The notes: generated by a model not told the origin, from the sequence alone. A stretch of 45,515 nucleotides of DNA from Clostridia bacterium (GCA_017431365.1 JAFRLF010000004.1:1-45515); one strand, 5' to 3'; shown: positions 1-8,741, numbered from the stretch's first letter. Made by a program: numbers and translations.

Positions 1-1
1 G

Positions 2-100
2 CAAATTTCATTTTCCCCCGTGGAACATGCAAAGGCCAAGATAAACAAGTTAGTGAAGATGGGGCAGGAAATTTTCCGGCGTGGGGTTTACGTAGGGTAA
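2..100 (+). CDS. C-terminal tail of an unidentified gene (partial)
   Basis: Frame 2 is open from the window edge to a TAA at 98-100 and gives 32 residues rich in Lys and Arg, ending in MGQEIFRRGVYVG. I do not recognise the family. Frame 1 is also open here (to 195) but its translation looks less protein-like. The GC content is lower than in most of the window and the next gene is an often-mobile ATPase family, so this may be the end of an accessory gene or transposon protein. That is a guess. Confidence 0.25.
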   Translation, partial: QISFSPVEHAKAKINKLVKMGQEIFRRGVYVG

Positions 101-282
101 GTCGGTGTGGTAGCCTAGCCGTAGGCGCCAGCCTCCAAGGACGCCAATACGGATGGCATCCGCGGGAGATGGCCCTTAAGGCTGCCTTGACTTAATGCTC
201 GCAAGCAAGGTTTCGACCGTAGAATTGTTTACACTATATCTTGCCATCTCTCTAGCTCCCCATGATAAACCTGTACCTAGAA
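101..282. other. Non-coding stretch with a strong hairpin; possible structured RNA
   Basis: No convincing coding frame follows the TAA at 98-100. CCGTA (119-123) and GGCG (124-127) pair with CGCC (142-145) and TACGG (148-152), a nine-pair stem with a two-base AA bulge. Smaller self-complementary segments follow up to about 205. A structured 3' region directly after a short coding tail is what an insertion-element end or element-encoded RNA would look like, but I cannot identify a family. Confidence 0.2.
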
Positions 283-1503
283 TCAGTTTAATTCTGCTTT
301 TCCAACCAGCCAGTCCAGCGCATTGATCCGGCGAATACCTTCATAATCCGCTTCAGGATCTTCGTCAAGGGTCAGTATCACTTTAGGATAGTTGTCGAAA
401 ATGCGCTGCAAGGAGGCAAGCTCACGTCTAAGAGTATTTTCATCTCGAACACTGGCTGCGACCTGAATATACTGCACACCTTTGTTCCCCCGAGCGACAA
501 AATCCACTTCCAAATCATCAATCTTTCCGGTATAGACCTCATATCCTCTGCGAAGCAGTTCCAAATAAACGATGTTCTCAAGAATGTGCCCCACATCCGT
601 GCCACTTGTGCCGAGCAGCATATAGCGCATGCCGATATCGACCACATAGTATTTTTCCAATGTCTTCAGATACTGTTTTCCACGAATGTTGTAGCGCTTT
701 GCCTGATAGATGATGAAACTCTCCATCAAACCTTCAAGGTACCGCTCCACAGTCTTTACGTCGGCCTTTCTGCCGGAAGAGGTCATGGTATCTGCAATCT
801 TTTTTGTTGAAAGTTGGCTGCCGATGCTGTCGAACACAAAGCGTGTCACGCTCTCCAACATCATGGTATCCGAAATCTTTTTACGTGTGGCAATATCCTT
901 AACAACGATGGTATGATAAACGCCTTCCAGATAATCGTGCAAAGCACTCGGATTGTCCTTCAGCTCCAGCGCATAGGGGAAGGAGCTTCCCTGGATGTAC
1001 TCCCGATACTTCGCTGTAAGGCTGTCATTGTCCCCAGTTCCTAGAACATATTCACGAAAAGACAGAGGCAACATTTTAATCTCGACGTATCTCCCCGAAA
1101 TTAGCGTAGCGATCTCGCTGGAAAGCATGTAGGCGTTGGAACCAGTGAGGTATATATCGACATTTTTCCGGATATAGAGACTATCAATCACAGAAGGAAA
1201 GTCGGTACAATGCTGTATTTCATCGACGAACACATATGTCATTTCCCCGGGTACGAGACGCTCCTTGATATATGTGTGAAGCGCAGCGGGCTCACGAAGC
1301 GCAAAGAAGTCGAAGTCTTCCAGATTAATGGCTACGATCTGCTCCTCTTTCACTCCATTTGCGCGCAGATAATCCTGGTATATCTCCAGTAATGTAGACT
1401 TACCACAGCGCCGGACGCCGGTCACCACCTTAATCAGCTGCTTATCGCGAAAGCCGACCAGTTTGTCCAAATATTCCTTTCGTTCTAATCTTCTCTGTAC
1501 CAT
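283..1503 (-). CDS. AAA family ATPase with C-terminal DUF4143 domain
   Basis: 406 residues. The first 200 or so form a P-loop ATPase: Walker A GVRRCGKST at residues 29-37, a Walker B strand YVFVDEIQ near 90, and LTGSNA as a sensor-like strand. The C-terminal third is the DUF4143 region, with a conserved E/EVDF core resembling a restriction-endonuclease-like fold. These proteins are common, patchily distributed and have no firm function. The start is the ATG at 1501-1503 because GGAGGTG sits five bases upstream; a longer frame to 1581 would run through the promoter. The gene is more AT-rich than its neighbours, which suggests acquisition. Confidence 0.9.
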   Translation of the reverse strand: MVQRRLERKEYLDKLVGFRDKQLIKVVTGVRRCGKSTLLEIYQDYLRANGVKEEQIVAINLEDFDFFALREPAALHTYIKERLVPGEMTYVFVDEIQHCTDFPSVIDSLYIRKNVDIYLTGSNAYMLSSEIATLISGRYVEIKMLPLSFREYVLGTGDNDSLTAKYREYIQGSSFPYALELKDNPSALHDYLEGVYHTIVVKDIATRKKISDTMMLESVTRFVFDSIGSQLSTKKIADTMTSSGRKADVKTVERYLEGLMESFIIYQAKRYNIRGKQYLKTLEKYYVVDIGMRYMLLGTSGTDVGHILENIVYLELLRRGYEVYTGKIDDLEVDFVARGNKGVQYIQVAASVRDENTLRRELASLQRIFDNYPKVILTLDEDPEADYEGIRRINALDWLVGKAELN

Positions 1504-1530
1504 GGTGCACCTCCATGTTTGCTCAACAAA

Positions 1531-1559
1531 AGTATATCCAAAAAGAAGGCAAAAATCAA
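1531..1559 (-). promoter_or_regulatory. Promoter of the DUF4143 ATPase
   Basis: On the minus strand TTGATT (1554-1559) lies exactly 17 bases from TATACT (1531-1536), placing the transcription start about 20 bases before the ATG at 1503. The upstream edge of the -35 hexamer overlaps the inverted repeat at 1558-1589. Confidence 0.6.
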
Positions 1560-1589
1560 TAGTTTTTGGAATGAAATCCAAAAACTATT
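1558..1589. promoter_or_regulatory. 13-bp perfect inverted repeat, likely operator
   Basis: AATAGTTTTTGGA and TCCAAAAACTATT form perfect 13-base arms around the spacer ATGAAA. A further half-site-like TCCAAAAAG lies at about 1537-1545, between the -10 element and the repeat. Position at the -35 edge suits a regulator binding site, perhaps autoregulatory. As RNA it would also form a hairpin. Confidence 0.5.
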
Positions 1590-1639
1590 CCTTGACCTTC
1601 AGATTCGGATAAATGAAGAGCGCATAAAGATAACAGGAA

Positions 1640-1665
1640 ACGGCATGACCCGATCGTCATGCCGT
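1640..1665 (-). terminator. Hairpin downstream of the SDR gene
   Basis: ACGGCATGAC (1640-1649) pairs perfectly with GTCATGCCGT (1656-1665) around a six-base loop. It lies about 80 bases beyond the stop of the leftward SDR gene. The following U-run on the minus strand is weak, so it may be a processed 3' end rather than a strong terminator. Confidence 0.4.
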
Positions 1666-1745
1666 CCCTGCAGAAATATAAATCTGTCTTACGATCTGAT
1701 TGATCCGCCCGTGTGGAAAGGGCGTTTTATGTTGTCCTGAATCCC

Positions 1746-2594
1746 TTATTCCGGGAAGTCCTCGTCCATCTTCCGATCGGAGCGTTCACGCCAGGCGTCG
1801 TTCATCCAGCGGCACGGCGCCCACCATTCCGGCATGCCCGGCAGTACCAGCCCGCCGTCCACGCGGATGGTGGAACCCGTGACGTAAGAGCTCTCGTCGC
1901 CGCAGAGGTAGGCCGCGGCCTGCGCCACGTCCCTCGGTTCTCCCATGCGCCCCAGGGGAATCGTGTCCTCGATGGGCCAGTAGGGACGCCCGTTCACGAG
2001 GTCGCCCGGCTTCTCGACCTTCGGCATCTCCCGCACGCGGGTGGCGCCGGGGGCCACACAGTTCACGCGGATCCCGAACCGCGAAAGATCCAGCGCCATC
2101 GAGCGCGACGCCCGTTCCACAGCCGCCTTGATCCCGCCGTAGAGGAAATCGTCCGGATGGGCGGATTCGGCCCGCGTGCTGGTGATGAAGACGATGCTCC
2201 CCTTCACGCCGCTGCGGACCATATAGCGCGCGGCCTCCCCCGCCGACAGCATGTATCCGAGGAAATTCGTGTCCAGAATGCCCTGGATCTCGGCCCGGGT
2301 GGCGGACAGGATCGAATGTCGCCCGTCACGGCCCGCATTGCACACGTATGCGTCCAGACCACCCAGCTGAGCGACGGCCTCGCGCACCATGGCCTCGGGC
2401 GCGCCCTCGTTCTGCAGGTGCGCCTCGATCACGTGACACGTGCCGCCCGCCGACTCGATGATCTCCCGGGTCTTCTGAGCGCCTTCGGCATTGCGGTTAT
2501 AGGTAAAGGCCACCTCCCATCCCTGAGAGGCCATGTACACGGCGATCCCCCGGCCGATTCCGCTGGATCCGCCCGATACGAGCACTTTTTTCAT
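1746..2594 (-). CDS. SDR family NAD(P)-dependent oxidoreductase (3-ketoacyl reductase-like)
   Basis: 282 residues, a classical short-chain dehydrogenase: glycine-rich cofactor loop GGSSGIG at 8-14, NAG at 86-88, and catalytic Asn110, Ser139, Tyr152 and Lys156 (YGGIK). The tail after the usual VDGG end (246-248) runs about 34 residues further, is Trp- and Arg-rich, and is unusual. The start is the ATG at 2592-2594, preceded by GGAGGGA at six bases; the upstream extension of the frame is a shadow of the neighbouring gene. It follows the enolase-superfamily gene by 23 bases in the same operon, so it probably oxidises or reduces a sugar or sugar acid in that pathway. The substrate is unknown. Confidence 0.88.
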   Translation of the reverse strand: MKKVLVSGGSSGIGRGIAVYMASQGWEVAFTYNRNAEGAQKTREIIESAGGTCHVIEAHLQNEGAPEAMVREAVAQLGGLDAYVCNAGRDGRHSILSATRAEIQGILDTNFLGYMLSAGEAARYMVRSGVKGSIVFITSTRAESAHPDDFLYGGIKAAVERASRSMALDLSRFGIRVNCVAPGATRVREMPKVEKPGDLVNGRPYWPIEDTIPLGRMGEPRDVAQAAAYLCGDESSYVTGSTIRVDGGLVLPGMPEWWAPCRWMNDAWRERSDRKMDEDFPE

Positions 2595-2617
2595 GAACGT
2601 TCCCTCCTGTTTCCGCG

Positions 2618-3832
2618 TCACGGCCGCGCCAGCGTGCCGTCCGGGCGCCGGCTGTTCGTCCACGTGGGCAGGGCTTCGCTGCAGGGGAATTTCGCGGCCA
2701 GATTTTCGTCGATGTCGATGCCGAGGCCGGGCTTGTCGCTCACGTAGACGTAGCCGTGCCGCAGCTGCGGGCAGCCGGGGAACACGTCCTCCAGCGCCGG
2801 CGTCAGGCCAGCCCATTCCTGTATGCCGAAGTTCCAGCTGCTCAGGTCCAGATGGATGTTCGCCGCGTGTCCCACGGGAGAGACGTCCCCCGGCCCGTGC
2901 CACGCCGTGCGCACGCCGAAGGCCTCGCACAGGTGCGCCAGCTTACGCGCCGGCGTCAGGCCGCCGATCTGAGAGATATGGCAGCGGATATAGTCGATGA
3001 GCCGCCCCTGAATGAGGGGGACGTACTCGCTGGGATTGTTGTAGAGCTCACCCATCGCGATGGGCGTGCAGGTCTGCTGCCGCATCTGGGCGAACCACGC
3101 CCCCTGCTCCGGCGGCAGCGCGTCCTCCAGGAAGAACAGCCTGTACGGCTCCAGCGCCTTGGCCAGGCGAATGGCCTCGGTGGGCTCGAGGTGCTCGTGC
3201 ACGTCGTGGCAGAGTTCCAGCCCATAGCCGAAGCGCTCGCGCATCGCGGCGAAGAGCTCGATCACGGAATTCTGGTACTGCAGCGGATCGTAGTACGCGC
3301 CGGGACACGCGCCCTCGGGCTTCATGTCCTCGATGCTCTGGCGCGCGCCGCCGTTCCCGCCGTAGCCGCCGAACTGCACGCGCACGACCTGGACGCCGTC
3401 CTCCACGAAGGCCTGGACGCGGTCGCCCACCTCCTGCATGGTGCGTCCGTCCGCGTGGCGATAGACGCGCACGCCCTCGCGCACCTTGCCGCCGAACAGC
3501 TCGTAAAGCGGCATGTTTGCCCGCTTTCCGGCGATGTCCCAGAGCGCCATGTCCACGCCGGAGAGCGCGTTGCCCAGCACGGGTCCGTTGCGCCAGTAGG
3601 GCGAAACCGTGACCATCTGCCAGATGTCCTCGATGCGCGTGGGATCCTTGCCCACGAGAAGCGGCTTCATGTAGTGCTCGACTTCATGCGCCACAGTCAG
3701 AAAGCGCTGTGTATACGTGGCGCAACCGAGGCCGTAGAGCCCCGGCTCGCTGGTCTCCACCTTGACCACCACCAGCGGAATGTTCTGCGGCGCGGTGCAG
3801 ATGGCGCGTACGTCTGTGATTTTCAGTGACAT
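2618..3832 (-). CDS. Enolase-superfamily dehydratase, ManD/RspA-like
   Basis: 404 residues, matching the mannonate dehydratase (ManD) subgroup of the mandelate racemase family in length. Metal ligands fall at Asp210, Glu236 and Glu262, with His212 two residues after the first, in the motifs CHDVHEH, FLEDALPP and AMGELYNNP. A later WHGPGDVSPVG block (from Trp311) is also typical. Members dehydrate D-mannonate or D-gluconate to 2-keto-3-deoxygluconate, while several (RspA types) have little activity on either. A GAGGAGG site precedes the ATG. It sits between its regulator (19 bases upstream) and the SDR, which suggests sugar-acid catabolism linked to the divergent ABC transporter. Confidence 0.9.
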   Translation of the reverse strand: MSLKITDVRAICTAPQNIPLVVVKVETSEPGLYGLGCATYTQRFLTVAHEVEHYMKPLLVGKDPTRIEDIWQMVTVSPYWRNGPVLGNALSGVDMALWDIAGKRANMPLYELFGGKVREGVRVYRHADGRTMQEVGDRVQAFVEDGVQVVRVQFGGYGGNGGARQSIEDMKPEGACPGAYYDPLQYQNSVIELFAAMRERFGYGLELCHDVHEHLEPTEAIRLAKALEPYRLFFLEDALPPEQGAWFAQMRQQTCTPIAMGELYNNPSEYVPLIQGRLIDYIRCHISQIGGLTPARKLAHLCEAFGVRTAWHGPGDVSPVGHAANIHLDLSSWNFGIQEWAGLTPALEDVFPGCPQLRHGYVYVSDKPGLGIDIDENLAAKFPCSEALPTWTNSRRPDGTLARP

Positions 3833-3851
3833 GGGCAGGCCTCCTCTATAG

Positions 3852-5045
3852 TCATTCGTCGTCTGTGTGTGGCGGCGCGGATTTTTGCGCCGGACCGGTC
3901 GTGTCGCCGACGACCAGCGACGTCGGCACGACGGTCGGCTGGTGCTGCGTCAGCGGATTCATGACGCCGCGGTAGAGCAGTTCCGCGACGGTGCGGCCGA
4001 TGGCGGCCCAGTCCTGCGCCACGGTGGTGACGCGCTTGCCGGGTATCATGGCCGCCCATTCATTGTTGTCGAAGCCGCACACGCTCATGTCCTCGGGAAC
4101 GCGCAGGTTCATGTCGCGGCAGGCCATGACGACGTGATGGGCGATCTCGTCATGCTCGCAGATGACCGCCGTCGCGCCGCTCGCGTGAAACTGCTTCAGC
4201 GCCGACACCAGGCTCCTGGGGTCGTTGGCGGGCAGGATCCTGTTGTCCTGGTTCATATCGAAGCGAATCAGCGCCGGATCCGGCCGGACGCCGGCCTCCG
4301 TCAGACTCAGCAGGTACCCGGAATACCGGTCGCGCAGCGTCTCCCTGCCCTCCGGCGGAATGCCGGAGAGAAACGCAATGCGCCTGTGCCCCAGAGAAAG
4401 CAGGTGCCTCATCAGTTCACGGCTCCCGCTGAGGTTGTCGCTCGTGACGCTGGCCAGATGCGCGCAGTGTCCGGGCAGATCCATCAGGACGACGGGTTTG
4501 CCGCTCATCATCAGCTCGTCGACGATCTCCAAATGAATGTTGGCGGTGTAGGGATAGTACGCCACGCCGGTCACGTTCATCTGGGCCAGGCGGCGCAGGA
4601 TGTTCCGTCCCCGGTTGTCGCCGCTGTCCTCCGATATATATATGGAAGTCATGCATCCGCGCTCGTTGAGCCATTCGGTCGCGGCGTGAAACGCGCTTGT
4701 CAGGCCAGTCCGGCTGATGTTGAAGGGCAGCACGAACGCGAAAAAACTCCCTGAAGAAGGTGTGGACGTCGTCACATTCCCGCGCGCGACCTCGTCCTGA
4801 TAGACCGTCGAGCTGACGAAGCTGCCGACGCCGCGCTTGCGGTAGAGTATGCCCCGGCTTTCCAATTCGCCGAGTGCCCGCCTGACGGTGATCCGGCTGA
4901 CGTTGAACCTGTTGATCAGCTCCGCCTCCGTGCAGATCGGCTCGTCGAACGAAAACGAACCGCTGCGTATCTGCTCCATGATGGCGTCCACGATTTGCCT
5001 GTATAACAGCTGCCCCGATTCGCGGTTAAGCCGCTCTTCTCCCAT
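3852..5045 (-). CDS. GntR-type transcriptional regulator with LacI-type sensor domain
   Basis: 397 residues. Residues ~12-80 are a GntR winged helix (QIVDAIMEQIRSG, then TEAELINRFNVSRITVRRAL and KRGVGSFV). Residues ~105-385 are a periplasmic-binding-protein-like LacI sensor (LGHRRIAFLSG, CGFDNNEWA, TTVAQDWAAIGRTVAELL). This AraR-like architecture normally represses sugar genes and is released by a sugar ligand. It is divergent from the ABC transporter and upstream of the dehydratase and SDR, so it probably controls both sides. Its own promoter carries a perfect TTGTCATGACAA palindrome, which suggests autoregulation. Confidence 0.9.
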   Translation of the reverse strand: MGEERLNRESGQLLYRQIVDAIMEQIRSGSFSFDEPICTEAELINRFNVSRITVRRALGELESRGILYRKRGVGSFVSSTVYQDEVARGNVTTSTPSSGSFFAFVLPFNISRTGLTSAFHAATEWLNERGCMTSIYISEDSGDNRGRNILRRLAQMNVTGVAYYPYTANIHLEIVDELMMSGKPVVLMDLPGHCAHLASVTSDNLSGSRELMRHLLSLGHRRIAFLSGIPPEGRETLRDRYSGYLLSLTEAGVRPDPALIRFDMNQDNRILPANDPRSLVSALKQFHASGATAVICEHDEIAHHVVMACRDMNLRVPEDMSVCGFDNNEWAAMIPGKRVTTVAQDWAAIGRTVAELLYRGVMNPLTQHQPTVVPTSLVVGDTTGPAQKSAPPHTDDE

Positions 5046-5101
5046 GAACTGTCACTCCCGTATTCCTGTCTGCGTCGAGCCGCACATTCACTCTCGTGGA
5101 C

Positions 5102-5130
5102 ATTATAAACCAACTTGATTCAAAAATCAA
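5102..5130 (-). promoter_or_regulatory. Promoter of the GntR/LacI regulator operon
   Basis: Minus strand TTGATT (5125-5130), 17-base spacer, perfect TATAAT (5102-5107). The -35 hexamer is one arm of a small inverted repeat (5115-5120 with 5125-5130). Confidence 0.7.
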
Positions 5131-5142
5131 TTGTCATGACAA
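5131..5142. promoter_or_regulatory. Perfect palindrome TTGTCATGACAA, candidate operator
   Basis: A 12-base perfect palindrome directly upstream of the regulator's -35 box. The eight bases TCATGACA recur at 5270-5277, just past the -10 element of the divergent transporter promoter. That repeat makes it the best candidate for the regulator's recognition sequence. Confidence 0.5.
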
Positions 5143-5238
5143 AAAAATATTTCTTCAGTTTGTATTGTCAAACAGAGGTAGCCTTCACCCGTTTTTGCAC
5201 AAATTCCCGAACAATGTCATAAATTTCTCAGAAAAAGC

Positions 5239-5267
5239 TTGACACGCCACATAACATATGCTATGTT
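5239..5267 (+). promoter_or_regulatory. Promoter of the ABC transporter operon
   Basis: Perfect TTGACA (5239-5244), 17-base spacer, and TATGTT (5262-5267) with an extended -10 TG at 5259-5260. The imperfect palindrome ACATAACATATGCTATGT (5249-5266) fills the spacer and overlaps the -10 element, where a bound repressor would block polymerase. Confidence 0.7.
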
Positions 5268-5303
5268 TATCATGACATTCAACCAGAGAGGAGAGCGAGT
5301 CGC

Positions 5304-6254
5304 GTGCTGGCGCATACCAAAGGCAAGACAAAGTCCCGGCTGGTCAGGACATTTTCAGAGCACTGGCAGATGCTGATCATGGCGCTGCCGGGCGTGGCGC
5401 TCATGTTCATGTTCAGCTACATGCCCATGTTCGGCACGGTGATCGCCTTCAAGCGCTACAAGGTCAAGCAGGGCATCTTCGGCAGCGCGTGGATGAAGCC
5501 GCTGTTCCGGAATTTTGAGATCCTGTTCCGCAAAAACTCCCAGGCCATCGTCGCCATCCGCAACACGCTGTTTCTGAATTTCCTGTTCATCGTGGTGGGC
5601 GTGGCTTTCGCCGTGTTTCTGGCGCTGATGTTCAATGAAATCAACAACAGGCTCTACAAGCGCGTAACCCAGTCGCTGTCCTTCCTGCCGTACTTTATTT
5701 CGACCGTCGTCGTCGGCATATTCGCCACCTCGCTCATGGGGTACGAATCGGGCACGATCAACTCCGTCATCAGCTCCCTGGGCGGTGAAAAGATCAACTT
5801 CTACGCCCGCCCCGGCATGTGGCCGGTCATCATGCTGATCGTGAACATATGGAAGGGCGCGGGCTATTCCTCCGTGGTGTACCTGGCCGCCATCACCGGT
5901 ATAGACGCCTCGTATTACGAGGCCGCCCGCATTGACGGCGCCACCCGGCGCGACGAGATCCGCTATATAACGCTGCCGCTGCTGCTTCCGACGATCATCG
6001 TCATGACGCTGCTGGCCATCGGAAAGATCATGAACGCCGATTTCGGCCTGTTCTACAACGTCACGGCCGACAACCCGAACCTGTACCCCACGACGGACGT
6101 GCTGGATACGTACATCTACCGCACGCTGCGCCAGACGGGCGACATGGGCATCTCCTCGGCCGTGGGTCTGTTCCAGTCCACATGCTCGCTGATACTGGTG
6201 CTCGTCAGCAACGCCGTCGCGCGCCGCATCGACGAAAACTCGGCTCTGTTCTGA
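5304..6254 (+). CDS. Carbohydrate ABC transporter permease, LplB/UgpA type
   Basis: 316 residues with about six membrane helices, the first after a short basic N-terminus. The cytoplasmic ABC-permease loop reads YYEAARIDGATRRDEIRYITLPLL split around residues 211-234, the site that docks the ATPase. It starts with GTG, with GAGGAGA nine bases upstream. It pairs with the next permease to form the channel for sugar imported by the binding protein encoded third in the operon. No ATPase gene is present here, so a shared MsmX-like ATPase encoded elsewhere is expected, as usual for this family. Confidence 0.9.
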   Translation: MLAHTKGKTKSRLVRTFSEHWQMLIMALPGVALMFMFSYMPMFGTVIAFKRYKVKQGIFGSAWMKPLFRNFEILFRKNSQAIVAIRNTLFLNFLFIVVGVAFAVFLALMFNEINNRLYKRVTQSLSFLPYFISTVVVGIFATSLMGYESGTINSVISSLGGEKINFYARPGMWPVIMLIVNIWKGAGYSSVVYLAAITGIDASYYEAARIDGATRRDEIRYITLPLLLPTIIVMTLLAIGKIMNADFGLFYNVTADNPNLYPTTDVLDTYIYRTLRQTGDMGISSAVGLFQSTCSLILVLVSNAVARRIDENSALF

Positions 6255-6270
6255 GAGGAGGCGCAGACAC

Positions 6271-7179
6271 ATGGCTGAAGCGACGAGATACCGCCGTCGG
6301 CGGTTCCGCATAAATGGCTGGCAGATGTTTGCGTGCCTGTTTACGGGCCTGTTCGCGCTGGTCTGCCTCTATCCGTTCCTTCTGGTCATCAGCGGATCCT
6401 TCACGCCGAAGGACGAGTCCATCCGCTACGGCTTCCGCCTGATCCCCCATGGGTTTACGACAGCGTCGTATCAGGCGCTGTTCGTCAACGGGCGGACGAT
6501 CATCAACGGCTACAAGGTCACCGTATTCGTGACCGTCGTGGGGACGGCGCTGTCGCTGGGCGTCAACTCCATGCTCGGCTGGGCGCTCAGCCGCAAGGTC
6601 ATGCCCGCGCGGAAGTTCTTCAACTTCTACGTCCTGTTCACGATGCTGTTTTCCGGCGGCATGGTGCCGTGGTATATCGTATGCGTCAACTACCTGCACC
6701 TGAAGGACACGATCTTCGCCCTGCTCTTCCCCAGCATGGTGTCGGCGTGGAACATCTTTCTGCTGCGCAACTACTTCACCTCGGTGCCGGAGGAAATGTA
6801 CGAATCCGCCCGCATCGACGGGGCGCGTGACTTCCGCATTTACTGGAACATCTACCTGCCGCTGTCCACGCCGGTGCTGGCCACGGTGACGCTGTTCACC
6901 GCGCTGGGATACTGGAACGACTGGTGGCTGGGGCTCATGCTGATCGACAAGAGCGAGCTGCACCCTTTGCAGCTGCTCCTGCGAAACATCATTTCAAACA
7001 TTCAGTATCTGCAGACCATGGAGCAGAACCCGGAGATCCAGCGCATGATGGCCTCCATCCCCGGAGACGGCGTGAAGATGGCCCTGGTCATCATCACCAC
7101 AGGCCCGATCATCCTGCTCTACCCGTTTTTGCAGCGCTACTTCGTCAAAGGTATCATGGTGGGCGCCGTCAAGGGCTGA
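6271..7179 (+). CDS. Carbohydrate ABC transporter permease, LplC/YtcP type
   Basis: 302 residues, a six-helix MalG-like permease. The EAA loop is MYESARIDGARDFRIYWNIY, and the protein ends with the family's typical FVKGIMVGAVKG. It begins 16 bases after the first permease, with GAGGAGG upstream, so the two are co-translated. It forms the second half of the sugar channel. Confidence 0.92.
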   Translation: MAEATRYRRRRFRINGWQMFACLFTGLFALVCLYPFLLVISGSFTPKDESIRYGFRLIPHGFTTASYQALFVNGRTIINGYKVTVFVTVVGTALSLGVNSMLGWALSRKVMPARKFFNFYVLFTMLFSGGMVPWYIVCVNYLHLKDTIFALLFPSMVSAWNIFLLRNYFTSVPEEMYESARIDGARDFRIYWNIYLPLSTPVLATVTLFTALGYWNDWWLGLMLIDKSELHPLQLLLRNIISNIQYLQTMEQNPEIQRMMASIPGDGVKMALVIITTGPIILLYPFLQRYFVKGIMVGAVKG

Positions 7180-7249
7180 TCCAACGGCCTGACATTCGAT
7201 GATTCACACGGACGAATCCGTGTAATCAATAAACAAGGAGGAAACGAAC

Positions 7250-8725
7250 ATGAAACGCATCCTGTCCCTCATGCTGGTACTGGCCATGCTGTTCGGTCTG
7301 TCCGCGTTCTGCGCGCAGGCTGAGAGCGGCCTCGACCCCGTCACGCTGAAGTTCATCTTCTACGGCGACAAAAAATCCGCGACCGACGAAGTCTGGGCCG
7401 CCATCGCCGATCACACCCGCGATCAGCTGAACGCCGACTTCGACGTGCAGTTCATCCCCGGCGGCGACTATCAGCAGAAGCTGCTGGTCATGGCCGGCGC
7501 CGGCGAAGCCTGGGACCTCAACTTCGACTCCAACTGGACCGGCTATTACCTGATGGTCGCCCAGGAAGCCTATATGGACCTGAGCGAGCTGCTGCCCGAG
7601 TACGCGCCGCATCTGTACGCCACCTATGAGGCGACCGGCGCTCTGGCCGCCGCGACCGACTCCCTGGGCCGCGTGACTGCCCTGCCCTGGACCATGACCA
7701 TGAACAACCGCACGCACTTCCAGTGGCGCGGCGATCTGGCCGAGGCCGCGGGTCTGGAGATCGACCCTGCCGAGATCACGACCACCGAGGCCGTTCTCGA
7801 CCTGTGCCGCAAGCTGAAGGAAGCCTATCCCGACAAGTACATCCTCGAAAACGCTGACCTGGGCGTCTTCCTGCAGAAGTACGACCTGACCGACATCGGC
7901 CATGGCCTGTGCATCGACCTGAACGACCCCGACTGCACCGTGATGTACATCGAGGACACCGACGCCTACCTCGAGCGCGCTCAGATGGCCAAGACCATGC
8001 AGGACGAGGGCATCATCTGGGGCGACGTCCTGACCGACGGCCGCGATCACAACGACCTCATCAACGAGGGCATGCTGATCACCAAGTGGGGCACCCACGA
8101 ATTCGCCAACCAGAAGCGCGCCTGGGTCGAGCCCGAAGCCTACTGGGCTTCCAGCGTCCTCTACCCCGACAACAAGTACGCCAACCGCACGCCTCTGGCC
8201 AACGCCCTGACCCTCCCCGAGACCTCCGAGAACCCCGAGCGCACGCTCATGTTCCTGGATCAGATGGAGACCGATCAGGCCCTGTATGACCTGGTGCACT
8301 ACGGCATCCTGGGCGTGACCTATGAGCTGAACGGCGAAGAGGCCGTCTTCCCCGAGGGCATGAACGCGTCCAACTCCAACTACATGGAGTGGGGCGGCCG
8401 CTGGGCCATGTGGAAGCCCCAGTTCATGCGTCCGGACGCCTCCTATGACGAGGGCTTCTGGGTGCGCGAGGCTGAGTTCGCCGCGTCCAACCCCAACAAC
8501 GTCAACAGCCCCCTGGCCGGCTTCAACCTGAACATGGACGACATCAACATCGAGATCGCCGAGCGCGACCAGATCTTCGGCGACGCGAACAAGCTGCTGG
8601 ACGTCGGCATGGTTGACGACGTCGAAGCCGCCGTGAAGGATCTGCAGGACAAGCAGATCGAAGCGCACCGCGAGCGCGTGCTCGAAGAGGCGCAGCGTCA
8701 GATCGACGAATATTTGGGCAAGTAA
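7250..8725 (+). CDS. Extracellular solute-binding protein for carbohydrate ABC transporter
   Basis: 491 residues. The signal peptide is MKRILSLMLVLAMLFGLSAF followed by CAQAES; cleavage after AQA is likely because the Cys context (SAFC) is a poor lipobox. The mature part is a family-1-like binding protein of the large Lpl group, and the C-terminus (from about 400) resembles the DUF3502 region. It captures the oligosaccharide outside the cell for the two permeases upstream. Codon use is strongly biased to C- and G-ending codons, fitting high expression. A hairpin after the stop probably limits read-through into the hydrolase gene. Confidence 0.9.
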   Translation: MKRILSLMLVLAMLFGLSAFCAQAESGLDPVTLKFIFYGDKKSATDEVWAAIADHTRDQLNADFDVQFIPGGDYQQKLLVMAGAGEAWDLNFDSNWTGYYLMVAQEAYMDLSELLPEYAPHLYATYEATGALAAATDSLGRVTALPWTMTMNNRTHFQWRGDLAEAAGLEIDPAEITTTEAVLDLCRKLKEAYPDKYILENADLGVFLQKYDLTDIGHGLCIDLNDPDCTVMYIEDTDAYLERAQMAKTMQDEGIIWGDVLTDGRDHNDLINEGMLITKWGTHEFANQKRAWVEPEAYWASSVLYPDNKYANRTPLANALTLPETSENPERTLMFLDQMETDQALYDLVHYGILGVTYELNGEEAVFPEGMNASNSNYMEWGGRWAMWKPQFMRPDASYDEGFWVREAEFAASNPNNVNSPLAGFNLNMDDINIEIAERDQIFGDANKLLDVGMVDDVEAAVKDLQDKQIEAHRERVLEEAQRQIDEYLGK

Positions 8726-8741
8726 TTCCAAAACAGAACCG

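Noticed and set aside
1-195. Frame 1 open reading frame from the window edge
   Set aside because: It continues through the self-complementary region and its translation has no recognisable features; frame 2 to 100 looks more protein-like.
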